NCBI GenBank assembly: GCA_036971715.1
Contig: JAVHJL010000004.1
Span: 558,001 to 622,000, forward strand
DNA from: Arthrobotrys musiformis
Lineage: Eukaryota > Ascomycota > Orbiliomycetes > Orbiliales > Orbiliaceae
Direction: 5' to 3'
Length of the DNA: 64,000 bases
Shown: positions 1 to 12,348 of the stretch, one piece after another
How the letters are laid out: the number at the start of each line of letters is the position of its first letter
How positions within the stretch are numbered: position 1 is the stretch's first letter
Notes under the pieces: generated by a model
Seen by the model: only the letters and a program-made list of their open reading frames with translations
Told to the model about the DNA's origin: nothing
Database searches by the model: none
Position numbers and translations under genes: made by a program

Positions 1-1813
1 TACTGACCGTTTTGACCACAATTCCGCCTAGCGAATGACAGACCCATATTATTTTATGTTGCTAAAATCCCTCGCATTAGTATCGAGAAATACTCTTATA
101 GAGGCAAATTAGATAGGACAACTTACTTCGGAGCCATCTCTTATCCTGCTAACTTTGTATAACAAACTTCGCGCGAAGTCCAAGGCTGACGAACTTGTCG
201 ACCCGAAAGCCGCATCGGCGTCGTAACCATATGTCCATATTCGCGAGTTCGTCCAAGAGTCAATATCAACTATGTCGGTAGGCAAGAAGTCCGCAAACCA
301 AATATTCCCGCCATCGGGATGTCGAAATGATTTCGCGGGTCCTCCGTTTAATCCGTGTAAAATGATAATACTACGATCCGCTTTGTTGTTAGAGCCTTGT
401 CAACCAAAACAGAACACATTTGCCACGATGTAGATAGCTATCGATAGCTGTTTTCCGCAACCTAGCTGCACACGACTTTTCGGTACCGAAGCTTTTTCTC
501 AAAAAAAAAAAAAAAGAAACGAAAAGAATGGAGAAACCAAAATGCAAATGCTTACTCGCAGGTATATCCAATTTCACTGGCCGGCGTCCTCACTAGGTGA
601 AGACCAAGAGTATCCTGACGATTAAATTCGGCAACCTGCATAACTCAGACGGCCGACCACGTTCCCCGCCACTCCCTCAACGCAGCTGATACGGGATTCG
701 GGTTTGATCTGGGAGGGAGACGGTGGCACAGGAGGAAGCGAATGGACTTTGTATCTAGACGTAGGTAGCTGTGGCCAGTCTCAAGGGTTATCGTGCATGT
801 GTGAGAGATCACTAGAGCAAAGCTGTGCCAAGTTTAATCGGTAGGAGATCGAAATGTTTGGAGTGTCCAATTATCCTACGACTAATTCCTGTATGTGCCG
901 GGAGTTTGGGGGCGCCGCGCGATTATAAACGGTTTCGAAAGTTGAACGCCTTGTTCGAAACCGCCCAGGGCTGAGGGGCATCACATACTGTACTCTCAGG
1001 TACCTGCACTCGGAGTTCCCAGCCAAAAATACAAGTCGTCCCACGCACACCCGCACCCTGCATGGGTTTGGAGCGGACGGGGTGGGAAGCTTGTCTGCAG
1101 CTGGAGCGCACCCGAAAATGGTTAAAGTCTCGTCGTCAGCAGGCATGAGCATGATCGAAGTTCTCGGTTGTCTTGAACTGTTAAATGTGATAGCGTCTTG
1201 GCTACGGCCCACCTCCATGCATGCGGTTTGAATATCTTGATCTGAAGGTAAGATCTCACCGCGGGATCTGGCCTCGATATCCCCAGACAATTACTTAGTT
1301 AGCTGAATACTAAGTAGTCTGAGACTTGAGCTTGACTGCACTGGCCATGGCCTCCAAATGCCAAGGTTCCGCTGTGGGAATGGTATTGGGACGTATTAAA
1401 GGCCGGTCAGCGCCTTCTTTCCCCAGCTCCGTTCGATCGATGTTCTCCAACATCTCTTTCTAGGCCGCCAATACACGGACGGCCATGGAAGACTAGGAAT
1501 TGCGAAGCCAGCAGCGTCATCGCTGGTGAGGGGTGTTTGCACTTTAGTCAGACATCGACATATCAAGCGTCAACTGCGAAGTCTGGCAGCCGGTGAGATC
1601 GAACTGGTATAAATATAAACTCGTCGAACTTCATTAATATTACGCCCGTCATATTTGGAAACAGTATTGGATTGAATCTCAGCACTTACCATAACATACT
1701 CACTCATCAACGTCATTCTCACCAACCCTCGAAGGGTACTTCTGCTTCGAATTTGTTTCTTCGAATTCAATTGTGTATGAAGTGTCGACGCCAAGGGCAA
1801 CAACACAAGAACC
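1..1813. other. Left-edge region without a supported gene
   Basis: No gene could be supported here. The longest open frame is a 139-codon minus-strand frame at 871-1290, with no recognisable domain and no splice partners. There is a short A run near 500-513. The final few hundred bases must contain the promoter and leader of the gene starting at 1814. Confidence 0.4.
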
Positions 1814-2878
1814 ATGGCACCTCGAATCCAGGCCAAAGACCTTCAAAGGCAGGGAATCAATATCAAGTACGAATACGCTGACGATGTATCGTCCCTATTC
1901 CCAAAAGCCGACCCATCGGTCGACGAATACACTGGACAGATCGATGATATAATGCAAAATACTGTCGAAAACTTATTCCATGTTCCAAAAGACGAACCGT
2001 TCCGCAAGATATTTGAATATTGTCTGTATAAAATACACAGGCGGAGCCATCCGATGTTCTCGAGTACGGTTCAGGATACGGCGGCCAAAAGTTCTCAAGA
2101 ACGTAAAAATCCAAAGGAGGCGAATAACGATGGGATCCCGCGGAGTGAATGGCAGATACTGCCGGACTTCTTTAGTGAGGTTTCGAGGTGTTTGAATAAG
2201 CTAGATCGGACCATTGGGTACAAAGTGCATTGCACGCATCGGAGGGGGTTCCGAGTACCGTTAGGGAAGACTTGCTTTCAAAGGACTGATTGCGGCCAAT
2301 ATATTGAAGTTATCAAGGGAGGGGTTTTGAAGGCATTTACTCGATGGCCGATAAAGGCGGTCTTCTACACTGTACGTCGATAAATCTTCTATTTGAATGC
2401 CCCGGTATATATAGCTGACCAGCTGACTCGCGGGAGGTAGACACATCTGGGACCTGGCTCAACTGAAGACCACCTTGCCGGTGAGGTCCTCTCACTGGTC
2501 GCCCAAGTGGCCTTCAACTTTGAAAATGATCCCACTAGCGTGGAAGGCGACCAAGAATGCTTCTGCATAACTCTGCACGGGCAGTACGTCCACTTTTCAA
2601 AGGCCATCATCCCGGATAAATATATCAAGTATCATAATTCTGGGAAGTCTTTGAAGGATTTGGATGAAGTTAAAGTGATTCTTTCACCGGAATACGACCT
2701 GACGAAAGCGGAAGATAGGTTTCACATGGTTTGGGGTTTTGTGGCGCTTTATATGCATCTGAATCCTGTATCAAAGAGGCAGATGAAAGCGAGGGGTGCT
2801 TCAAGCGTGCCTACCGCAGATGCGACGAAGAATGTCAAGGTGGAGCTAGCGCAGAAGATAAAGTCTTTGGATCTATAA
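1814..2878 (+). CDS. Unrecognised two-exon protein (331 aa)
   Basis: I do not recognise this protein. Exons are 1814-2371 and 2441-2878, joined in phase 0 across a 69-bp intron with a GTACGT donor and a GGTAG acceptor; the frame stays open on both sides. The ATG at 1814 opens with MAPRIQAKD and is the first in-frame start. No signal peptide or membrane segment is evident. The first half contains a basic His/Cys/Arg-containing stretch (around residues 135-155), and the C-terminal half is a compact alpha/beta-looking sequence with HGQYVHFSKA near residue 210. Its neighbour downstream, on the same strand, is a DUF7770-like gene about 500 bp away. Codon use looks coding throughout, so the call as a gene is firmer than any function. 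Confidence 0.7.
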
Positions 2879-3402
2879 AAATAGTGTTATTGGTTTATAG
2901 GGGCCCGCGCCTGTATTTATATGACTATCTCCTCGAGCTCAAATCTCGCTCATAAAGCCCAACACACGTATACGTATACAGGAAAATGCAACAACAGATA
3001 TGAAATAATTACACGGCCTGCAGAGCTGCAGAGATGCTGGTGAAGTACATAAGAGAATACGGATGAGTGCTGGGAAGTTCGAGGCCGCGACTAAATGTGC
3101 TAGAAAACCACCTCCCTGCTCATGGAACCATATCGTATCGAACGCCAATTTGCAAAATGGTAGACCGATTCATCACCAGAGCAAATGTATCGCCGGTGCA
3201 AACTCGCCCTCAAGTTGACCGATATCTAGGAAGCCCCTAGGCCCCAAAGGACCACAGCTACATCGAAATCGTCTTTCTGGTAGTTAAGTAATCGTAAGTT
3301 ACAAGGCATCTAGGCTTTGCACACATCAACTTGGGCCCCAAGAACGATATTGTAACTAGAGACAGCAAGTAATATAGCGCCAAAAACACAAAGAGCTCGA
3401 GG

Positions 3403-4170
3403 ATGCCCCGACCTCAGAAGCGTTCTGTAGCGAGCCTACACCGCCCCCTAGTCACAGCTGTTCGAGTTGTTTGCCATGACACCGATAGTTCTTTGGTGAA
3501 CCACTGGAGTATTTTCCTTCTCCTGAAGGGTAAAGAATCTTCGATCCAGCTCGATACTACTCCGGCTCGAGGCGAAAACAACAGAAAGATCCTCTCTGTG
3601 AGAAGGCGCAGCTACAAGCTGCCCTATTCAGCCTTAAAGTATTGGGACTTTCGCATTAACCCCCTTCATGAGCATTGCGATAGTGGGGATGGGATACCAT
3701 TTAGGTATTTCCGGCGAGAAATATACATCAAGGCGAGGGATTACTATAAGACAGTGGATGGGATGGGGTGCCGCTGGTGGGTGTAAGTAACTTAATCTAC
3801 CCAACCTCTTCGTCAATTCATCGAAATTTTCAAGAGTAACAAGTTGATGAGTGTTTGAACGTTTGGAAATCGACTTAGGTGGAATGTGGTACGCGACTTT
3901 TGCAACGGAGGGTTTATCGAACCGAGATCCTCTGCAGAGCTTTGGCGTCGGATACAAAATTTATATTATTCGGACGGGTCTTCGAAACGGCAGAAAATGG
4001 ATAAGGGTCGGTTCCCTGATGGGGATTATTTAGATGATGATCTATTGCGCTTGAGTATCATCCTATCTGAAGGGGGGGAACTTGAAGATCCCTCTGGTGA
4101 TTCGGATAGTCAGGTTTGCAGCAACAGTGATGGGGATTCTGATGGCTATGTTTCGAGTGACAATGCGTGA
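3403..4170 (+). CDS. DUF7770-like fungal protein (223 aa)
   Basis: Exons are 3403-3782 and 3879-4170, with a 96-bp intron (GTAAGT donor, CTTAG acceptor). The split valine codon is restored on joining and gives GCRWWVWNVVRDF. The layout fits the fungal DUF7770 family as I know it: an N-terminal beta segment (VTAVRVVCHDTD, residues 17-28), an NHWS motif (33-36) and, across the intron, a GCR-x-W motif (122-126) followed by a short helix. The family has no established function, so none is proposed. After residue about 170 the protein runs into an acidic Ser/Asp/Gly tail that lies outside the domain. The family assignment comes from motif memory, not a search. Confidence 0.7.
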
Positions 4171-4266
4171 TGAGGATTAGGCTAATGCGGGAGCTAGATC
4201 CAGACATACACCCGCCCTTACTGTTAACCTAGTACTGTTTTTGCTCTAGATATCTTAACTTTAAAT

Positions 4267-5199
4267 CTACAGGTATATGACAGCGGATGTTGATCCTGAA
4301 GCAATGGGCTCGTTCCTACGTCCCGTCACCATAGTGGCATTAACGAGAATTGTTTCCCCTTTCCTCTGAGTAACCCTACATATAGAGTAGAAAGCCTTTA
4401 TGAGCAAACACCAAAGCATTGTCAATATATTCAACACCACGTCCTCTTTCTCAGATAGTCTCTCGTAGGATCTCTGAAACTGGTCGTATTCCAGTACCTT
4501 TGTACCTCTACCGGAGTGTATATGTCCAAAAACATGGAGTTGCGGACGTACCCTCCATATTTCTTCGATAAGGGAGGCGCACCCTGCATGGCTATCTAAG
4601 TGATGTCTTGGGGGGCAATGCGTAATGAGGATATCGACACCTTCGGGAGCCTTGTTTCTCCAAAAGTCGTCGGATCGAGGGTACTGAAAGGTTGATGTAC
4701 CATGCTTTGGCGAAGATGGATTCCCGTATATTTTGACTGCTCTGGATTTTCCAGGAATATTCAGGACAATGCTAGAATCTTGGAGGTAGACTAGGCTCTT
4801 CCAGTTAATAGCATTATCTGTGGTGGATGAAGACTTCTTTGAGTCGAGGCAGCCGTCATGGTTCCCCCCTATGACGACTTTGTATTTATGGGGGAGACTA
4901 TCCAGCCAGTCGATAGCATTTCGAAGCTCGTCTAATGTACCCTTCTCTGTGATATCCCCGGCGTGGACCAAGACATCGCCTTCTGGCAAATCATGGAATT
5001 GACGGTTATGTGTATCTGATATACAAACTACTTTGAGTCTGTTCGAATCAGAGGAAGCCCCAGCGCTATCCGGTGCTTTAAGTGATACTTGCGGCTGGAG
5101 ACTGTAGAGTGCCTGTGCGATATACCTGTAAGGATTGTCGAGGATCCTGTCCAGCCGTGAAGGCTTCTTTCGATGTATGATAGCGTCGAGGCCCGCCAT
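4267..5199 (-). CDS. Calcineurin-like metallophosphoesterase (310 aa)
   Basis: A single-exon gene on the minus strand. It carries all the metal-binding motifs of the calcineurin-like phosphoesterase fold in order: SDTH (61-64), GD (81-82), GNHD (112-115), a conserved histidine in THCPP (194) and GHIH (225-228). The family cleaves phosphomonoesters or phosphodiesters using two metal ions. The size and the SDTHN...GNHDG...GHIHSG pattern resemble the MPPED1/2-like (239FB) group common in fungi; the substrate is unknown. Residues 1-50 are a nonconserved leader. A hydrophobic stretch near 255-275 (NILTMLWCLLIKAFYSICRV) interrupts the usual C-terminal region. It may be an unspliced or lineage-specific insertion, or a membrane-associating segment. 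The ATG at 5199 gives MAGLDAII and is the first in-frame start. Confidence 0.9.
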   Translation of the reverse strand: MAGLDAIIHRKKPSRLDRILDNPYRYIAQALYSLQPQVSLKAPDSAGASSDSNRLKVVCISDTHNRQFHDLPEGDVLVHAGDITEKGTLDELRNAIDWLDSLPHKYKVVIGGNHDGCLDSKKSSSTTDNAINWKSLVYLQDSSIVLNIPGKSRAVKIYGNPSSPKHGTSTFQYPRSDDFWRNKAPEGVDILITHCPPRHHLDSHAGCASLIEEIWRVRPQLHVFGHIHSGRGTKVLEYDQFQRSYERLSEKEDVVLNILTMLWCLLIKAFYSICRVTQRKGETILVNATMVTGRRNEPIASGSTSAVIYL

Positions 5200-5894
5200 T
5201 TTGTAACAGGGGTCTCGAACAGAATAGATAAAATATTAGTATCAGAGTATACGCCTTCAAGGGTTATACGATGTGAGTATATACAATGATATATTGGACT
5301 AGAATTCAAAGTGAACACGGTAGCATTTGCATGTAATTTCGAGGCTTTCGTAAGGCTTGATCCCGCGCCCGCGTCAATCTATTTCGGCGAGGCGGAAGCT
5401 CTCAAACCAATAGGCTGAGTGCTCCCAAAGGATAGCTATTAACTGAAGCCATCATGAGACACACCGATCTTGATATTTCTGATATCCTATATGCAATAAT
5501 GGGCGCCTATGGTATAAGCTTATAAGGTAGCTGCCGTGTGGTAATAAGAGCTGTCGACTCGAACTTGTGTGTTGGTGGTTTTGTGTTTGGAGCTGGCAAG
5601 TCTTGGCAATATCAAAGCCCCTCCACCAAACAAACCTCCTGGAACCTCAAGCTGCCCCCTGCAGGGACGCATTTACATCACAGCCGCCATCGGAATACCA
5701 CGAATTCCACGCGTACCTGGCCTCATCCATTGCATAGCCGTTGGATCGATATCACTTTCACTCGCATTGGCCACTCGATGGCGCCTTACCTTGAATCCAA
5801 GTTACCAGTCCCTCAGCAGCATGGCATTGCCCAGACGGTCGTGAACAGGGTAGAACGGCGCTAGTTGCACCCCGACGACACCAACGACGACAAC

Positions 5895-8800
5895 ATGTCT
5901 GGACTCGCCATAGGAAGTTACGTCAAGGGTGGCGAGGGTCAGACTGGTTATGTGGCATTTATCGGCACCACTGAGTTTGCGCCTGGGGAATGGGTGGGCG
6001 TAGCATTGGACCGGCCGACGGGGAAGAATGACGGCACGGTTGGGGGGATAGCTTATTTTGAATGCAAAGGACCGAAGTACGGGCTGTTTATTAAACCTCA
6101 GAGTCTGAAGATTCTGCCGGATCCACATGGTGGTGGAGGCGGGAGCTCGACGCCGGCGCCCGCGATTGGGTTAACTAGGAAGGCTTCTCAGACGTTTGGG
6201 GCGCCGGCACCGAGGCAGTCGCTGGCTGGACCTCCTCCTCCAATTACTGCGCCTTCGCCGGCTCATGGACGTAAGAGTAGTGCGATTTTAAGTCCTCCTT
6301 TGAAGACAGGACCTGGAGTAGGAGGACCTCCACCGAGAATGGGCGGTGTTGCTGTACGTCGAACGGATCCACTATTATTCATTTGATATCATACATTGAC
6401 TAACGATTACCTATGGCAGTCACCCACAAAACTTGCTCCACGAGCTGTTTCAAGTGCAATGTCGTCGGGGCCGAATTCAAGGACGCCTACGCCGGTTGGT
6501 GGTAGAGCATCTTCCATGGCACCGGTCCGTCCTTCCTCTACAATTGGGACCCGTGGTAGTATGATGGGCCCTCCCGCCCTCCCGACGACATCGGCAGCAG
6601 GATCGGCGGCATCGCCAACGACGGCAGCAGGATCACCGAGTCCGGTTCTCCGCAGGGCGTCCCTCGCGTCTCCAACAAGTGGACATCCCGCACGAACACC
6701 CTCTGTTTCATCTACCGGTTCTAAGTCTGGGGCGCCTACTCGCCCGCCTTTGCGAACCGCAGCCGCGAGTATGAGTAAAAGAGCGAGTATAACTAGTAGT
6801 TCAAGTGGCAAATCTTCGCCTGAGACGACTACCCCGACGCTTAACAGACGTGGTTCGAGGTTAAGTATGTCCGGCGAGCCGGCTAGTGCTCCACCACCGG
6901 TATCATCTCCTGTAGAAACGAAAAAATCTGGCCTGCCCACCATGAGGGAGTCCATTTCACCACAGCCACTACCGGGAATGACATCTAAGTCAAGCTCTGC
7001 TCTCACCAAAGAGATCGAAGATCTTAAATCAAAAATCAGGCTCCTGGAGAAGAAGAGATTGGAAGATAGAGATAAGCTGCAGACGATGTCTAGAGTCGAG
7101 GCCGAAAGGGACAAATATGAAGTCATCATCCAAAAGCTTCAAACAAAAATGCATCCACAACAAGCCGAAATTGCCGATCTTCGAAAACAGATAAAGGACC
7201 TTGAGGCGCAAAGAGAGGAACTCGAAAACCAAAAGCAAGAGAATGAGATGATAGTTGAGATGGCTACCCTTGATAGGGAAATGGCGGAAGAGAACTTTGA
7301 GGTCCTGAAAACTGAGGTAGCTGCCTATAAAGATAAACTCGAGGAGTTGGAGCTTGAGGTGGAGATACTTCGCGTAGAAAATGCAGAGTTGAGCAAGGGC
7401 ATGTCACCTGAGGAGAAAACGAGTGCCGGTTGGCTGCAGATGGAGAGGCAAAACGAACGATTAAAAGAAGCCTTACTCCGCTTGAGGGACGTCACTATGC
7501 AACAAGAGGCGGAACTTCGGGACTCCATCAAATCACTTGAAGAGGACAATAATGACCTCGCAGGGATCAAAGGTTTGCGAGCTTCCCGGGTTCTTATTTG
7601 CAATGGCCATAGCTAACCATATTCCATGTAGAACAATACGAGAGCGTTCGTGATAAACTATCGCAGGCGGAAGTCATCATCGAGGACCTTCGCACTCAGC
7701 TAGATAACGCCTTAGGAGCTGAGGAAATGCTGGAGGAACTCACCGAAAAGAACCTTAGCTACAGCGAACAAGTCGAAGAACTCAGGGCAACTATCGAGGA
7801 TCTTGAAAACCTCAAAGAATTAGCAGATGAGTTGGAAGTCAACCATGTCGAGACCGAGAAGCAAATGCAAGAGGAGTTGGATTATAAAGATCTCCTGATA
7901 TCCGACCAGAAGAAGCGCATCCTCCAACAAGACGAAATGTTCCTTGATAACGTCCACACAATTGCAAGGTTCAAGGAGCTCGTCCTAACTCTCCAGGGTG
8001 ATCTAGAGGATATGCGGGCCTCACACCAGCAAAATGCGTCTACCGCAGAAGAGATTTCAAGCAGGTCAAAGGCAGTTATGGATCTCAACCTCAAGTTACA
8101 GATGTCTGCCTCGAAAGCGCAGGTCAAGACAATTGAGCTTGAACTCCGCAAGATGGAGGCTCAGGAGGCCGCGGAACATCTTGAGATGGTGCAGCTCTAC
8201 TTGGCAGAATCTTTTGATTCCGAGAAGCAATCAATTCAAGCATTGCTGCGGTTCAAGCGAGTCTCATTCAAAGCTCACCTTCTTCAGTCACACATCAAGG
8301 ATGCTTTGAATGTCGAATTTGAAGCTAACCAAGAAGACAAAGCCATCACCGCCTCCGATATCTGCGACAAATTAACTTGGGTGAACGCAATGTGCGACAG
8401 ATTCGTCAACTGCATTACAAGCTCATCCGCTGGCCAGTTCGAGAGATTCCGGGGAACATATCTGGAGCTCGAGCCTGTAGAGCGAACTTTGAACATGTGG
8501 ATTGATGCTGTCCGGAGAGACGAGCTAAAGGAGAAGCAAGTTGCCGACGAGCTTTCACGAACATTGGCGTTGATGACCCATCTCGCTGAGGTCCATCTTG
8601 CTAACGACCTCGAGGGCTATGCCGAAAGTGTCCACATGAAAGTCTTGATGATGCTCAGTTACCTAGAGTCTTCCGCATCTTGCTTTAACTTCCAGAAGCA
8701 GATAATCTTAGATAAACTGCCCCCTACTAACGATGACGCCGATATGTCAAACCACTTCGCGCGGAAGGCCGAGAACCTCATTGCCAACTGCCGGAGCGCA

Positions 8801-10221
8801 AAGGTTATCGTCACAAAGGTTATGAGACCTCTGGCAGAACTGAAGGCGCGGTCCTTGACATTGCGACCGGATACTCATTCGTCTTTTGAGAGATGTGAAG
8901 AGATGTGTAAAAAGCTTGCGGATTACGCCCGAGGCTCTGGCTCTGATCTTTACAACCTCCTCTTCGAAAGTGGGCGAGAGGACCCATTCATGTTTAGCGA
9001 AGTCCAAAGTGTCATGTACAGGTCTACGGAGAAGTTGCTATCTCTGATAGATTCAGACCTCTTCCAGAGCTGTGGTAAAGAGTTGAATATTCTTACCAAC
9101 GCTCTCGGAGATTTAGTCGCTGTTGCCGGTGATCTGGATATGACGGTTGAGTTTGAAAGGGGTCCACCGCCATGGGTGCTCAGAGCTAAGGAGCTGAAGA
9201 GCAAGAAGTCGACCGCAGTTGACGTTGAGGAGGAGGTCAGAAGGTTGAAAGAGGATGCTCACTCGAGGGCCACACAGATCAAATTACGGGTAATTAAGCC
9301 TGCTACTTTGTCATCTTACAAATGGAAGCTAACTGTTTCAATTCTTTACAGGAGCAATCTCTTGAAGAGGCGGCTGTCCGCATCGAACATCTTGAGTCTA
9401 GACTTCAGATACTTGGCAAGCAAGCTGAAAAGATCGAAGAGCTCGAACGCAACCTCACAGACTCTGGCACACGCGAGAAGGAATTGGTTGAATCGCTCGA
9501 CGGCCTCACGGAAGAGTTGCAGAACCTCGAGACAGAAATCGCGAAGTGGAAGAAGATTGCAAGCGAAGCCCGTCCGGTGGATGAGAACGACAAGGCGGGT
9601 AGGGAACGCGCTGTGGCAACCGCACGTGAGGTGTTAGCGTTGAAGAAGGAAGTTGAGATCTCACAGGGTGCTGCTCGGTTCCATATGGAAGACGCGAGGA
9701 GGGCTAGAGATTCCGATGTTACACTTGCGAACTCCTGGCTGTACGAGCCTCTGGTTCCTACGAATAAGAGTTTGGCAGAGGACCACGCTCGTGACGAGGA
9801 CCTTTCTACAGAAGGACGGGATCTGTTGACCGAGTTTTTGAGCTTTACGACCTCGGCACGCGTTTATGATATTTCCAAGATCCAACACGGTGGCCACAGA
9901 AGAACCGCAGATACTCCACAGTATAACTATATCAAACAACGGGAGCGATATGAGAGCGTGCTGGCTTGGAGGGATAGTCTCATCAACCGTGGTAATATCC
10001 ACCAGGACAGGAAGGAGGAGAAGTGGCCGAAGAAGCCGAAGGGACGACGACAGGAGGATATGGTCAAGGTTAGGTTTACCCTACCGATGGCATATATCGG
10101 ACAGATCAAGGGGGCCGAACGAATCCAAGCCGCGATCGCAGACACAGACCTAGACCCATTGGAAGTCGAAAGAGCCGATGACTTTGAAAAGTTGATCAAT
10201 GAGGACGGTATCAGGGCTTAG
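5895..10221 (+). CDS. Dynactin large subunit p150Glued homologue (1379 aa)
   Basis: Four exons: 5895-6353, 6420-7572, 7632-9289 and 9352-10221. The three introns are 59-66 bp and the frame is continuous through every junction. p150Glued is the dynactin subunit that binds microtubules and the dynein intermediate chain; in filamentous fungi it is needed for nuclear migration (Neurospora ro-3, Aspergillus nudM). Residues 7-72 form a CAP-Gly domain with the diagnostic GKNDG (43-47) and a GLFIKP end. About 80-345 is a basic Ser/Pro/Thr-rich linker. A long coiled coil runs from about 347 to 700. The p150 dynactin domain follows (about 720-1000), then a second coiled coil (about 1070-1190) and a conserved C-terminal region. 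The ATG at 5895 is chosen because it places the CAP-Gly domain directly at the N terminus. The length agrees with fungal p150Glued. Confidence 0.95.
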
Positions 10222-10617
10222 CTTGGAATCTCCGCCACGGTAAATTTAGAGATTTTGGATTTTGGGATTTAGCGACTGTCGGTTCCTTGGCCTTCGCATA
10301 GTGTCTGTCTTATTATCTTGCGATTAAATGTTTTTCATACTATTCTAGATCTATAGCTAGTTTCGCAGGCTATCAGCTACCGAATGATATATTCTTTCAC
10401 CAAATTCATGTTTCCCGTGTTATTAGGCAATTTGGTGCGGCCCGAAAGGTATCTCGCTTAGTCAGAATCCCTGCCACCAAAAGTTCAACCTTCAAGATCA
10501 TCCCACTTTCAACAACCTCACCAAACCAAATTTTTTTTAAAACGCTCCCCGTACGATACGAGTCGACCTTGCGGGTCTCCAAAATCCGACACGATGTATC
10601 CCACACGGCGACTAGCG

Positions 10618-11037
10618 ATGCCAATGTACGTACGGTTTCTCCATCACATACCCAGATCCCGATTTCATGAAGATATCCTGGAGCGAATCTGCTAACCAAT
10701 CGGCGTATAACCGATAGCATCAAACGTTCGTCGTACTATAATCCCGACTACCGACAGGGACAGTCCCTCATCCGTGCCCGGAGTCCTTATTTGGTCAAGA
10801 ACGCTCTGACTGGCGTGGCGTTGATGGGATTCGTTATCAGCATTTGTGCGTATCCGATACAGCTTTTTGAGGAATGTGGGTTTTAGTGCAGGGCTAACGG
10901 CTGTTTCTGGGATTGTAGACGTATACACGATAAAAGCCATCAAGTCCGATGATTTCGCTGAAGCAGCGCTACCGCCGAAGAAGGAGGATATCCTGAGGGA
11001 TACCAAGGGGTCTAGCAATACCGGGCTCAGGCCGTGA
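10618..11037 (+). CDS. COA3: Cytochrome c oxidase assembly factor 3 (84 aa)
   Basis: Three small exons: 10618-10625, 10718-10846 and 10920-11037. The introns are 92 bp (GTACGT donor) and 73 bp (GTGCGT donor). Joined, they encode an 84-residue protein with the COA3 pattern: LIRARSPYLVKNALTG followed by one transmembrane helix (GVALMGFVISIYVYTI) and a short charged tail. COA3 is an inner-membrane protein that binds newly made Cox1 and couples its translation to complex IV assembly. The start is ambiguous. An in-frame ATG at 10594 would add eight residues, but MPIIKRSSYYNPDYR at 10618 looks like the usual fungal N terminus. It lies about 400 bp downstream of the dynactin gene on the same strand and would be missed by ORF calling because no exon is long. 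Confidence 0.85.
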
Positions 11038-11498
11038 GTCTGATCCTCTGGGGCCGAACGACACCCAAGACTCCATTTGGGAGCCAGAACGCTGCGCGGG
11101 GCAGAGAAGGAAGGAAGGAAGGGCAGGCGTTTAAGCTGCCTACTTGCACCGCCCGGTTGATTCCTTCGGGGTGGGGATTTGTATATTTGTACATACATAC
11201 ATAAAGCTATCGTATGGGCTTTTTTTGCTGATTAGCGATTCATCAGTTTGTTCATTTCGCTCCCTTTCCGTTGCTTGGGAAGTGTATATCATATAATTTG
11301 GAATTGATGCTATCTCAACTTCATGTGCAGGTACTCTCCACAGGATCATCACATGCATTTCCAACCTTACTCGGGATCTTCCAATTACATCGAGTCTTCA
11401 GAAGTGAATTCGCACCGTTCCCACAGTTCCCACTGTCCCCAATATTCCTGATATTACCACTCTCAGCGACCCCGGCTCCGACTACTAGTACATGCATT

Positions 11499-12348
11499 TT
11501 AAGGGCCCTGGTAGCCCTGATCGTGCCATCTCTGGCAGAATGAATTGTAGCGTCTTTGCAATTGACGCTCGTTCGATTCTCCGACCAGACCCCAGGTCAG
11601 AAGACCGATGCCCAGGACGGGAACTGTAACAATTGCAGAGCACGCCATTAGCCCCCCAACCATCCCCATACCACCAGCAGCTAGGGAACCACCTCCCAAC
11701 CCCGCCAGACCAGATGTGATTCCCGCAGCGCTCAAACCAAAAACTGACCCCGAAGCAGCAACAGACCCCACAGCAGCCACGCCGCCGGCAACGCCTCCTT
11801 TGTACGCATCCAACAATGGTTAGAAGAATCTGCGGAGTTATATGTATATACTAGAATAAAGGGGATTTGAACTAACCAGCCACCATGCTAATATTCACAG
11901 CTCTCCTGGTATCCGCATTATTTTCACATTGCTTCATGGCCGCCCTTAGTGCATTTCCCGCAAGAGCAGCTGGGGTACCGGCTACGACTATAATACCTCC
12001 AACAGCAGTCCCACCAATGGTAGCTAGTCCGCTCATGATCGCCGCGCCTCCAAATAATCCCGGTGCAGCGGCAGCCGTGACGGTAGCCCCGACATCAAGT
12101 GCGATTTCCATCTTTTTTAAGATCTCTTCTATCTCGTCGCAATTCAGAGCCTCCTCTGCAATTGGTGTCACACTATTCGGTAGCACTTGGATCCTATCGG
12201 GGTCGTTGTCCACCGTTAGAGTGATGCGGTTTTCGCTTCTGAGTTCAATCTCAATGAGGTTTCGGCGTTCTTTAGTAACGCGGGCGAATACGAGTTCGTT
12301 TACTCCTGGGAAGGCGTAAACTACATATTGGCCTTTCTGGGCTGCCAT
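11499..12348 (-). CDS. Glycine/alanine-zipper membrane protein, unknown function (256 aa)
   Basis: Two exons on the minus strand, 11877-12348 and 11499-11797. The intron is 79 bp (GTTAGT donor, ACAAAG acceptor) and a split glycine codon is restored. Residues 1-70 are a soluble beta-rich module (QYVVYAFPG; ERRNLIEIELRSENRITL). The rest is dominated by two glycine/alanine-rich hydrophobic blocks, about 85-135 (SGLATIGGTAVGG) and about 155-235 (LSAAGITSGLAGLGGG). Closely spaced GxxxG-type repeats in these blocks suggest tightly packed membrane helices. The C terminus is polar and basic (RQLQRRYNSF). The composition recalls the ISG12/IFI6 family and some bacterial glycine-zipper membrane proteins, but this is resemblance, not identification. 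A pore or membrane-perturbing role would be speculative. Confidence 0.7.

Noticed and set aside
871..1290. 139-codon minus-strand frame near the left edge
   Set aside because: Composition is not clearly coding, no domain is seen, and overlapping frames are similar; left as intergenic.
5538..5864. 108-codon plus-strand frame just upstream of the dynactin gene
   Set aside because: It sits in the promoter/leader and does not join the CAP-Gly exon in frame; the family start is at 5895.
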